In this document: piece by piece, positions 36,591-46,957 of the stretch
Layout of the letters: every line of letters starts with the position of its first letter
How positions within the stretch are numbered: position 1 is the first letter of the stretch
Assembly: GCA_030248135.1 (NCBI GenBank)
Contig: JASANC010001018.1
Coordinates: 1-64,000 of the forward strand
Direction: 5' to 3'
Source: Theristus sp. LFF4_11
Taxonomy: Eukaryota; Nematoda; Chromadorea; Monhysterida; Xyalidae
Length of the DNA stretch: 64,000 nucleotides
The notes under the pieces: generated by a model
The model's input: only the letters and a program-made list of their open reading frames with translations
Database searches by the model: none
What the model was told of the DNA's origin: nothing
Translations under genes and position numbers: made by a program

Positions 36591-39500
36591 GGCGCATTTT
36601 CGTTGGACGTAATACACGGCGTTCCTGCGGTAGCGGCGCTGGAAAAAGAACAGAAAAAATGTTTTTTTTTGCAAACCAGTAGCTCCGCTCCGATTACAGA
36701 AGCTCGAAGGCACCAAAGCCAAACTCCGGTGGCTGTGCTGTTCGATGCGCTCTTTTCTACGCTAATTTGCAAGATGAGTGCCCTGAAAACGCTAGACCAC
36801 AACAAAAACCAGTCTAGACAGTTCAGTTCAGTCTGAAAATTCAGTTCAGTAATGAAAGCACCGGCAATGAAGCAACAACAAAAGACTGTAACACAAAAAC
36901 GAACCGTTTTTGGTGAGTGACTGCTGTGCGCTTGCCGTGGTCGTCGGCTGTCGCGTTGAAGCCCGCAGTGGAGGGACGGTCTGAACAAATTACGAGCTTT
37001 ACGCAAATAAATACAGTCTATCTCGCTAATATATGCAACTAGCTGATTGGTTGGTCACAGGAATTCTTAGCACTGATTGGTTAGTCATGAGCAATTCTCA
37101 GCGTTGATTGGTTGGTCATTACGTCCTGTTGCATATATTTTCCAGATGGACTGTAGAGATTGATTGATTGATTCGGGCACACAAAATCTGTTCCATGTAA
37201 TAACACAGAAACTTACAGTGGAGAATACAGAAAGTAGGTCAAAATCCCTCCTGCACTTCGCCAGGACTAGGGTTAGGGGCTTTGAAAAAAAAATTTTTTT
37301 TATTTTTTTTCGTTTAAAAAAAAAAAATTTGGATTTTTTTTTCAAACTTAAAAAAAAATTTGAAAAATTTTTCTTCTACTTTGCTCTGAAAATTCGATTT
37401 ATGGCATAATTTTTTGAAAGTTCAAACCAAATTTTCTTCCCAACTTCTTTGTGTGCTTAGGTACATGTCATTATTTGGTCATTTTGACCGACGTACTCCA
37501 TGTTTTTCGATTTGGATGACTTCTAGAGTCAATTTTTAGCGTTGAAATGACTTAACTGAATTGAAATATCGTTTCAGAAATCGTTTTCTTGCAACTTAGA
37601 ACATGTTTTTTCAGTCGGTGGTAGGCCATGAGATGAACATGTGAAATGTCCTCCCCGGGTGTAATGGATCACGATCACTTTGGACCTCCAACGCTCCGAA
37701 TCCTCCGGCCTCGAACGCTGATGTGAAGATCCAAGCGCCCGGAACTGTCCTGCGTTTAGTTTCAGAAAGCACAAGTTTTATTGCGAGTCGTTTGATTGTT
37801 GCGTTAATGGTATCGTGTGTTTATGTGTGTGTCTCACCAATTTCCAAGTTCTCTTTTCCTCTTTCTCTCTTTTACTTCGTTAGCCAACTCTTGACAGAAG
37901 GATAACAATAAAACCACCACTGACACAAAAGAAAGGATAGGATCAGTTAGGGTGTGGTAGTTAACGGACTAGTATTTTTTGGTAAAATGGAAGAGTGGCC
38001 CCGAACACAAGGAAAACAACGTATTTATAACCAACAGAAACCAATACGAAAAGAGTAGCCGACCCAATGCAAGGAAAGTAGCTTAGCCATTCACATTCAC
38101 ACATTATGCACCGTATCCCCTGCAACGCAGTCCGCAGTGACTCAAGGAATCGGGCAGCCTAAAAGGGTACATTACACATGATATTTTGTTGATTGGCGTA
38201 TGTTATAGGTCTACAATGGAGTTGTGCGATATATTGTTAAACAATTAGAGCGGAGATGTTGGTTAATACCACATCACACGACCGTTTTTCAGATACCCGA
38301 TAACATGGCCACATGTTAAAACTTGCGTGCTGAGCTAAGCTAACGTGTTAAACTTGCGTCTGTCAGTTGCCCGCAACGTGATCGCGAAATCATGGTACGT
38401 GTTTTCGATACGATGATTTGAAGAGTGGGCTCTCGCCATGTGGCAGATAGCATAGCTGGTTGAACCTGAAAGTAAGTGTCTTGGGGGGGGGGGGGCGACC
38501 GGGTCGACAGGGGTTGCCGACTTAGCTACAGCAAACAGGAATTTTTGAACACAGTCAAATTTTGGTAATTTTCTAAAGAGGAACAACTAAGAACGGTTCA
38601 ATATTCAAGTACACGTCGAAAATTGTCCTGTTTTACTGTTGAAAATGCAACTTTCCCTCTATGAAATGGACATAATTTCAATAAAACACGATTTTCGCTC
38701 TTATAGTTTTCCGGATCGTTCTGAAAATAGTCTAGATGAACTCAGCTCGACGAGACGCTTCGAACAAACCTAACTTGTAAAAAAATTTTTTTTTTTAAAT
38801 TTTCTTTTAATTTAAAAAAAAAATCCGGATTTTTTTTTCCCCTAACCCTAGCCAGGACCCCCTGGACTGGCTAGACAGATCAGACAAGCCGCATCATGCC
38901 AGCCATCAATGCAACTAGCCGATTGGTTGGCGATCACGCGATCGCCGTGATGCATCCATACTGCCGTGCACGTGCAGGCGTTGCTGTGGACTGTCCGTGC
39001 GGACTGTCACGTGCTCACCAACCAATCAGCGAGTTGCACATGATTTTGAAGTGCACTGTACTACTAACCACAACAGCAGCAGCGTTCTCGTTGGCGGACG
39101 CGCCCGATGCGACGGCGGCGGCGACAAAGTTGGACGGGGAGGCGGCGCCAAATTTGAACGTGCGCGGCAGGCGGCTGAGCGAGTGCAACACGTTTCTTAT
39201 AAAAAACTTGAAACTTGAGCTGCTGCGTCCAACCACATCAGTTGAGCTTAGTGGTGTTAAGGCCCGTTTATATAATACCTGACGAATGCTGACGTACGTC
39301 AAAGGCACGTCTGTATGACCGGCAGTATGTAATAACACGCGACATAAAGTGACGTGACGTGCTGTGCCGTATACGCATACGTCAGTATGAACGGGCCTTT
39401 ACAGTCGAACTCCAAATTATGGGGCATCAGCTGATTGGTTGGGATTACGGTGTGCATGCTTTCTGTGCAAACCAAACTCTGCCCCCACAGCAATTTCTGC

Positions 39501-42500
39501 ACAGAAAGCATGCATACCGTAATCCCAATTCCCCAATCAATAAGCTGATTCCCCATAATTTAGAGTTCGACTGTACATAAAGACTAGAAACTTGGACTTC
39601 TGCGTCCAACCACATCAGTTGAGCGGTTGAGCTTATTAGTGGTACCGCTGCACAAACATGACATGACAGGTGAGCTTTGGTAAACAACACTGTGCCTGTG
39701 GACCTATGAAGTTGGTCCGACCCTACACAATCTCACTGCGGACGTACTTGATTGTCAAGGTCAAAAAAATCGAACCGATGTTTCGACAACTCCCTTAACT
39801 TATCTAGTAATAATAATCTTGCACAATGATAGCAATGTTTAAAGAAAGATCGTTTCGAGACCATCTCATGTGCGGTACACACAAAACATCATTTACCTCA
39901 GCGTTGGTATTTCATTCAATTGAAAATGACATTTTGATACTTACTGGTTGTTGAAAAGTTGTACGGGTGCCGGTCGACTGGTCGGCGTTTTCTGTTGCCG
40001 CGTTTGTTGTTTTTGTTGTTGTTGTTGTTGTGATTGTTTCTCTTTGCGTTGTTGTTGTTGTTTCTCCGCATGTTGTTGTTGCTGCTGTGGTTGTTTCTCC
40101 GCATGTTGTTGTTGTTGCTGCTGTGGTTGTTTCTCCGCATGTTGTTGTTGTTGCTGCTGTTGTTGTTTCTCCGCATGTTGTTGTTGTTGTTGTTGTCGAG
40201 TGACCAATGCTGGTGCACGAGGCGACGGTCTCGCGAGCGCCTGAATGCGAGACGATGCGCTTTTGGTCAACTCCTGCGAGAAAAACAGTGCTGATTGGCT
40301 TGGTTTAGTGGTGTATCAACAAAAAGCGAAACAACGGTCGACACTCCGCTGATAAAGAGAAAGAGATAGTATGGTATGGTATAAAGTTGATGATGGGCGT
40401 TTATTCTAATTATCTAGCTGTATAATTATGTATAATTGTACGTGATATCCTATATAATGTGATCTTTTCTCTGTAATCTCCGTTGTTCTCCAGTCCACCA
40501 AATCGCCACTAGGGTTGGCATGGTAAAAATACCGGTTTTTTTACCGGTAAAAAAACACGTATTTTTACGCGTTTTTTTACCAGGGCAAAAATTGGTGCCT
40601 TGAAAAAAACGGGAAAAAGACCGTTTCTGTATTTTTCCGGTTTTTTTCAATTTCGGACTCTGAGTTTTTATATCATTTTTGATGAGAAAATGAGAAAATC
40701 TGTGACCAAGAAAAATATGATGACGAAATTGACACTGATGTTTTGAAAGAACTGTTAAGCGAGGTGCAAGAATCGGCTGGAGCTGCCGAGCTGAGCTGAA
40801 AATTTTAAAAATTCGAAATGTCGCTCAAAATTGTCTTTCTGACACAATTACTGGCTTGTTTTCTTTTTGATCTGAACTGACTCTAAATTCGGTTTAATTG
40901 CGTTATTGTAGCAAATTGTGTTCGTCTATTGTGACCAAAGACTGTCCGGTGAAAACGCTGTGGTTTTTTCCTGTGTAATTGGTGGAATATAAACGATTGA
41001 GCAAAAGGTAATGTTCGATTTATTGCTGACCTTTTGGGTTTTCAAGCCCAAACATAATTTATTTTCTTTGTTGGTGCACGATATTTTGAACAAAGCATTC
41101 TGATAGTTGTTTTCACAAAACCTGGTTCAAGTTTAAAGTTGGCTGCGACAAATATGCGGGTTTTTACAAGTTTTTGGCTTTCGTTTTTTTTCGGTAAAAT
41201 TACCGTAATTTTACCGGTAAAAATACAGGTTTTTTTACCACGATTTGAAAAAAAACGGTATTTTGCTAACCCTAATCGCCACTTGAAGTATAATATGGTC
41301 TAAAAACAGTTGACTCTGTTATAACACAAGAATACTGATACGCACCCGTACATACAATCGAACTCCAAATTACAGGCAACAATCTGATTGGTTGGTGATC
41401 ACGTGAAACATGCTTTCTGCGCAGGACAGCCCCGCCCCCACCGCAATACCTGCACAGAATGCACGCATGCACGTGATCACCAACCAATCAGCTGATTGCC
41501 TATTATTCGACTATGCGATATTGCAGTACGACAGCGGGTGCGCTTTTTTTGTGGACTGAGTTAGAAACCGAGTTGTTAAAAAACAGAGGCGTGCATGCGA
41601 ATTAACGGGTTCAAATAAACCTGATCTGACGGGTCTTCAGAAACAAACCTCCAACTCCCCTGCCCCAGCTAATAACCACGTGTCCAACAACACAAATGTA
41701 CCGCCTTCAGTTGTCCCAAAACACAAGCTACAGAACAGTGCCACCGCCTCCCATCCAATCCCATCCCCAACCTCGTGACGTCGTCGTCGATTCTCCGCGT
41801 CCTGCGCGATGTCGGGCATCTTCGCGTATTGCGCCTCGTGCAAACGACGGAATTTGGCGGCCACTGAAATTTGAACAAAATAGAAGAAATAAACGAAAAC
41901 CTTTCAATTGTAAACGTCGGGGATGTGATTCGCTGATGAACTAATAGTTCGAAAAGACTGTGTGTGGAGACCCCCGTTGTCAACCTCGTGGCCTGGTGGT
42001 GGTGCGTCAGACTATTAACTGTGCGTTCGGGGAATTGAGCCCCGCCGAGGGGTGTATAGGCACCCTACCGCCGACAGAGAAAACTCGATGGGGTTCTGTA
42101 CGCTCGTCTGGTTTAGACCTGGCTAAAAACGTCGCCTAAAATCCCCAACACGAACAACAACAAATCGCTCGCGCGCGCACCGCCTCTGCCTGAAATTACA
42201 GTCTTAACTAAATAACATATCCAACTCGCTGATTGGTTGGCGGTCACGTGTGATGCATGCATTCTATGCAAACCAAACTCCGCCTCCACAGAAATTCATG
42301 CACAGAAATGCATGCATCAACCAATCAGCTAGTTGGATATGTTATAGCGTTAGACTGTAGATTGGAGCGACAATTATCAGCAATGAATCATAACAACAAA
42401 AAAAAACCGATAACACCACCGCAGAACGCACCGCCGTCTCCGACGTCGTCTCGTTGTTTCGGGCGTTTTCCGGCCGAGGCCGACGCCAAACGGGCCGAGA

Positions 42501-45500
42501 TTTTTTTGGCCGCCAGTCTCGCAGACGCAACGGCGCTCATCGGGTGTGTGGCGGTGGTGATTGGTTTAGGGGTGGTTGAGGAGGCGGAGACGTGCTGGCA
42601 CTCTGCCTGATTGGACACGACACGCGGCAGGGTGCCTGAAAAGGGGCGGGACTGACAGGGAGATGCTTGTGGAGTTCACTGGCTGACTGGGATAAACATT
42701 GAGCTGGCCAAACAGAAGACGTTTGATAGTGACTATTGTCCATTTTTTGGGTTTTGCGACTCACAGAAAAAAACCATAAACCAGAACAGTTCTAGAAAGT
42801 CTTCGCGAAAACAAATGTCGCGTCTGTAGCGCAGGTGTAGGACTTCTGTCTACCGTACTCAAGGTGGAAAGTTCAAAAAACTAATAATAATAAAACCGAC
42901 CGTCCAGTGTGGGCGTGTTGTTGAAATCAGTCGGCGATGAACGCTCGAACGTGCGATCCAGTTCGCTCTCGACGTCGCGCTCCGGTTCAGGCTCCGCCTC
43001 CTCCCGAGTCTGCTCGTGAAACGGCGCCGCCGCTGCGACGTCGGTCGAAAAGGAAGATTGCACTAAAAGAAAAACATGAACAACACAATAAAATCACCAC
43101 ACACAGAAAACACAGTGCGTGGAAATGTGCCAGTTGGTTTCAGTTGTTCGTTTCGCTTCCAGTGTTGAAAATAAACACTCTATCTGTTGTCTTGTCTACC
43201 ATTTGCAATTCTTGTAACATTGCTGGACGCGAAACCGCAAACGAAAACCAGCATGTGTCCCGCGCAGTCTGTCTGCGGTAGCCCACAAACCACCAGACGT
43301 TAAAACTTTCGTTTCCACGCATATATGCGTGGCCACAACAAGCTTAAAACACGCTTCTACTCTGTTCTTCTGCCACTAAATTTGCCCAAAACAACCTGGC
43401 GGCATGTCCCTCGTCGAAGTGCCATCGATCCGGGTAGTGGTCTTTTCCGGCGACGTCGTCGTGCGAGCAGCAGCGGCCGTCGCCTGGATCTGCTCTCGAA
43501 TTCGTCGTCGCCGTTTCCGCTCCGACGTGGAGACGGACAGATGGAGAGGGTCTGGCAAAAAAAACAACGCGTGGCTTTCGTGTCATCCTCGGTTTAACGG
43601 CCTGGTAGTAGCGCGTTAAAGACTCGTTGTCTGTGCGCTCGGGGGATCGATCGAGCCCTACCGAAAAGTGCATGGGCTTTCAATAACAGAGAAAACTCGA
43701 TGGCGTTCTGTACGCTTCTCTGGGTTAGCCCTAAACGTCGCCTGAACGCGCGCAAACGTCGGGTGATGCAACTCGGTTTTTTTGTGTTCATTGGCTGCGC
43801 ACTTGTTGTAGATAATCAACCGAGATTGTTTGTGCAATTTATTGCGCTAATTGGTCATAACATATCATAGGCAGTCATGTGGGGTTGCTGCTGCTCAGTT
43901 TTTAGCAAAGTTAAAGCGAAAAAATCCAAAAAATACCGGGCTTCGGCGGTTGAATCGGTGTGCTTGAGGCGGTCGGCGGTGAGGCGGGGTGGACACGGAT
44001 CGACGGCGACATCGGCACGACAGCAACTGCTCGCAAATGGAAATGGAAAAGTTTATGGGCGGCTCAGTTCAACGAGGTCACTTCGGCCACAATTTTGACT
44101 TCCGGGCTCCAAGCAAGCCAAACGGAAACGGAATAGTTTATGGGCAGCTCAAAGCAAGCATAAAAGTGTTGTCATATCTAGGGTTGGCATGGTAAAAATA
44201 CCGGTTTTTTTACCAGTAAAAAAACACGTATTTATACGCGTTTTTTACCAGGGCAAAAATTGGTGCCTTGAAAAAAACGGGAAAAAGACCGTTTCTGTAT
44301 TTTTCCGTTTTTTTTCGTATTTTTCCGGTTTTTTTCAATTTCGGACCCTGAGTTTTTATATCATTTTTGATGAGAAAATGAGAAAATCTGTGACCAAGAA
44401 AAATATGATGACGAAATTGACACTGATGTTTTGAAAGAACTGTTAAGCGAGGTGCAAGAATCGGCTGGAGCTGCCGAGCTGAGCTGAAAATTTCAAAAAT
44501 TCCAAATGTCGCTCAAAATTGTCTTTCTCACGCAATTACTGATTTGTTTTCTTTTTGATCTGAACTGACTCTAAATTCGGTTTAATTGCGTTATTGCAGC
44601 AAACTGTGTTCGTCTATTGTGACCAAAGACTGTCCCGTGAAAACGCTGTGGTTTTTTCCTGTGTAATTGGTGGAATATAAACGATTGAGCAAAAGATAAT
44701 TTTCGATTTATTGCTGACCTTTTGGGTTTTCAAGCCCAAACATAATTTATTTACTTTGTTGGTGCACGATATTTTGAACAAAGCATTCTGAAAGTTGTTT
44801 TCACAAATCCTGGTTCAATTAAAGTCGGCTGCAAAAAATATGTGGGTTTTTACAACTTTTTGGCTTTCGTTTTTTTCCGGTAAAATTACCGTAATTTTAC
44901 CGGTAAAAATACAGGTTTTTTTACCACGATTTGAAAAAAAACGGTATTTTGCCAACCCTAGTCATATCTCATCTATACGCCCATTGAGTCGCAGAACCAG
45001 AAAAAAAGCACTCACTCGGAGCTTCTGGTGGCTGTGCGACGGCTTCGTCGTCGTCATCCGTCAGAAATGACGAATCATTCAGTCGATTGTTGACGTCAGC
45101 TGACGGCAGTGCTGACGTCACGTGACGATCTTGGTCCTTCTGTTCTGGTTGTTGTTGTTGTTCTGCGCGTATCGGGGTGCTCTGCTGAGAACAGAGAATG
45201 TAATGTGAAGCTTCCGGCGCAGAATTCTGTGGGAAAAGTGACAGGTATGAACAAACATACTGCACTACTACTACATTTTTTTAATATTTGAAGCACGCCG
45301 TGGTTTTCATTCATTCGAATTGAGAGCCGGAGGGAGACTCACCGCTGCAACGTCATCATCCGTCAAAAATGACGAGTCCTCAGCTTCTGGCTCAAACGGC
45401 CATCTTGATAGCAGGTCGTTGTTGCGAACAAGCGAGCGGACGATGTCGATCGACTGAAAATCACCGAAAACTGCGAACGTTTGCGTGTCTCAACACGTTT

Positions 45501-46135
45501 GTTTCGTACTCTTTTCACGAGATTCGCCAATAGCGGTGAAAGTGTCATGTTAGTTGACAGATTGTAGATTGCTGTGGCCGTCTCTCTGGCCGAAATGACG
45601 TTATTTGCTATTGTGGATTTATTCAAACGTATCCGGACAAAAATGAGGTCATTTGCTTTAAAAACACCCGTTTGTCAAAATACAGGCACTAAAATTTCAG
45701 TTTGGTGTGACTGATTCGACATTCACCATTTGTTTACGGGAAAAAATCGGCTAAACGAAAAGTCTGGTTTGCTGTGAACGGCAAGCGCATGTTTTGCAGC
45801 ACATGACGTCATTTCAGTGGGACACGTTTAAAAAAATAGGTCATATTAAAAAACGCGTTTCCCATGCACAGAAATTATAATTTTACTTCATTCCTCATTC
45901 ACGTGTTTTTCACGCTAATAAGTCGCTGAAAAAATGCCAAAATTGGCGGTCTTTTTTTATCGCAAGCCCGAACAAAAACTGGAAACGAAACCTTTTTGTT
46001 TGCGCTGACGCCGTATTGCTTGGCGATCGTCTGCAGCTGCGGACGGCTCATCGAGGACAGTCGCTTCTGCACCTTTTTAACGCTTTGCGGATCGAACGAC
46101 AACACGCGCGGGCCCGGGGCGCCGCCGGTTGCCAT
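35322..46135 (-). CDS. NUSAP1: NuSAP-like spindle/microtubule-associated protein
   Basis: Exons in order: 46135-45992, 45453-45343, 45184-45016, 43551-43396, 43062-42901, 42602-42420, 41863-41772, 40273-39945, 39174-39069, 36254-36049, 35400-35322 (TGA); 578 residues, every junction in frame. N-terminus: SMSRPQLQTIAKQYGVSANKKSIDIVRSLV fits the SAP-like motif of NuSAP. Exon 7, AAKFRRLHEAQYAKM, matches the KFxxLHExxFxKM signature of NuSAP. Exon 8 (residues ~340-448) is a Gln-rich block with repeated HAEKQQQ. Exon 9 has RTFKFGAASP. Exon 10 has GFAPKRGPLPKFVDTRTLPD and a second Gln run. The last exon is a basic Ala/Arg helix ending ALMRRRQL, like the charged tail of vertebrate NuSAP. Vertebrate NuSAP bundles spindle microtubules. 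The acceptor of exon 6 is the least certain. Identity rests on short motifs, so it is probable rather than proven. Confidence 0.72.
35499..35745 (+). mobile_element. tRNA-derived SINE, second family (A/T-tailed)
   Basis: tRNA-like head: TGGCGTAGCGGTAGAAC (A box), a CCTAC/GTAGG hairpin, and GGGTTCGAACC (perfect B box). The body ends GGAGTTTGGTACCTTCGGGT + TTCCGGAA and an ATTAAATTAAATTT tail. A CCA-less, oversized element rather than a functional tRNA. It lies in the last intron of the NuSAP-like gene, on the opposite strand. The same 3' module occurs at 48545-48635, 18880-18925 (-) and about 32010-32055. Confidence 0.75.
37268..38850. mobile_element. Non-autonomous hAT-like element, 1.58 kb, TSD GCCAGGAC
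   Basis: Ends TAGGGTTAGGGG and CCCCTAACCCTA, flanked by the 8-mer GCCAGGAC on both sides (37260-37267, 38851-38858). Poly-A/T arms lie inside each end. The interior has no recognisable transposase. It sits in an intron of the NuSAP-like gene. Confidence 0.8.
39259..39401. mobile_element. Small MITE with ends AAGGCCCGTT
   Basis: AAGGCCCGTTTATATAATAC on the left and GTCAGTATGAACGGGCCTTT on the right, with ACGTACGTCA and CGTCAGTATG inside. A partial relative is at about 12060-12110 in the last CREB intron. It abuts a CAGCTGATTGG palindrome at 39401-39575. Confidence 0.6.
39401..39575. mobile_element. Palindromic MITE, CAGCTGATTGG family (ACAGTCGAACTC ends)
   Basis: ACAGTCGAACTCCAAATTAT and its inverse at the ends; inner arms ATTACGGTGTGCATGCTTTC with complement. 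Well-preserved relatives: 41353-41512, 42198-42360, 47615-47773, 52396-52554, 54051-54220 and 58397-58560. Shorter or altered ones: 1142-1295, 8821-8997, 10253-10400, 37013-37157, 38904-39062, 48032-48240, 50354-50475. Confidence 0.8.
40510..41274. mobile_element. Non-autonomous hAT element, 765 bp, TSD ATCGCCAC
   Basis: TAGGGTTGGCATGGTAAAAA start, TTTTGCTAACCCTA end, perfect 8-bp duplication (40502-40509, 41275-41282). The ends form TACCGGT/ACCGGTAA-rich arms. The interior is nearly identical to the copies at 44179 and 63091. In an intron of the NuSAP-like gene. Confidence 0.92.
41983..42165 (+). mobile_element. tRNA-derived SINE (AAC-tailed family), intact copy
   Basis: CGTGGCCTGGTGGTGGTGCG head, GGGGAATTGAGCCCC B-box-like site, ACAGAGAAAACTCGATGGGG body and an AACACGAACAACAACAA tail. 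Confidence 0.8.
43597..43745 (+). mobile_element. tRNA-derived SINE (AAC-tailed family), tail lost
   Basis: Head ACGGCCTGGTAGTAGCGCG, B-box region GGGGGATCGATCGAGCCC with a small internal duplication, body through GGGTTAGCCCTAAACGTCGCC. Confidence 0.7.
44179..44960. mobile_element. Non-autonomous hAT element, 782 bp, TSD GTCATATC
   Basis: Same family as 40510. The 8-bp duplication GTCATATC is perfect (44171-44178, 44961-44968). Inserted beside exon 3 of the NuSAP-like gene. Confidence 0.93.
45615..45845. mobile_element. MITE of the TGACGTCA family, NuSAP-like intron 1
   Basis: TTCAAACGTATCCGGACA ... CACATGACGTCATTTCAGTG + GGACACGT. One arm keeps TGACGTCA (45805-45812); the other has decayed to TGAGGTCA. 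Confidence 0.7.
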
Positions 46136-46957
46136 TTGTTGTTTGTTTGTTGTTGTTGGTTGGTTGCAAAAAAACCGTGTTCCTCAAACACGACAAACTT
46201 CGTTCACGATCACGATTTGGTTCTGGTTTGGCGCATCGGTCGGCTCGGCGGTGCGATGCGACAAAAAATTCCAAAAGGCAAAGGCAAAGACTTGTGTCTC
46301 TGCGTCTGAATTTTCTGGGGATTGGATCGATTGAGTCTGAGTGATTTCTGGCAGGCAATCTGAAATAGCAATGGATGGATGAATGGTTATGGTTTGGGCT
46401 GAAATTTTAACCAAAGCATCACATATAACTTCTCATTTTTTTGTGTTAAAATTTCAGACGCATTGGTCCACGTCCACCTCCATTCACCCCACTCTTTTGA
46501 TGATGAATGATGAATGCGGAAAAGAAAAAGAGCACGTGCGAAAAACTCCGTAAAACTACAAAGCTAAACCGGAGCTGGAGCTGATCCCTGATCCCAATGT
46601 TTCACCCCTTCAACAAAGCTGTCAATCAAGGCACTTTCACTTTGTTAAAAAGGCTTCACTTAGGATTAGGATTAGGTTTAGGATTAGGAACCTACAACGA
46701 CTTCATTAGGATTAGGATTGGGTTTAGGATTAGGAACCTACAACGACTTCATTGAAACCGAACTAAAACAACAAAACAGACTGTAAACTTGGCTTTGGTG
46801 TAGGCAAGATTCGGAAAAATTTAATTTTCGCGCCTAATATGGCACTACGCTGCGCCTAGCTTGAGCCCGACGCCCTAAAGCTTCATTACTGAAACGCACG
46901 GCCACACCGTGACTAGGAACAGAAGAAAATTCTGATCATTCAAATCAATGTAATGTA
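46136..46957. promoter_or_regulatory. Shared upstream region of head-to-head NuSAP-like and WDR4 genes
   Basis: 822 bases separate the two divergent start codons, so both promoters must fit here or overlap. It holds two 46-base tandem units of TAGGATTAGGATT...CTACAACGACTTCAT at 46661-46706 and 46707-46752, differing at one base. No TATA box stands out. Confidence 0.5.

Noticed and set aside
45113..45120. TGACGTCA as a CRE near exon 3 of the NuSAP-like gene
   Set aside because: It lies inside coding sequence and no MITE is present there; chance occurrence is sufficient.
46661..46752. Interstitial telomere (TTAGGA/TTAGGG-like)
   Set aside because: Only two 46-base units with mixed TTAGGA/TTTAGG steps; not a run of telomere hexamers.
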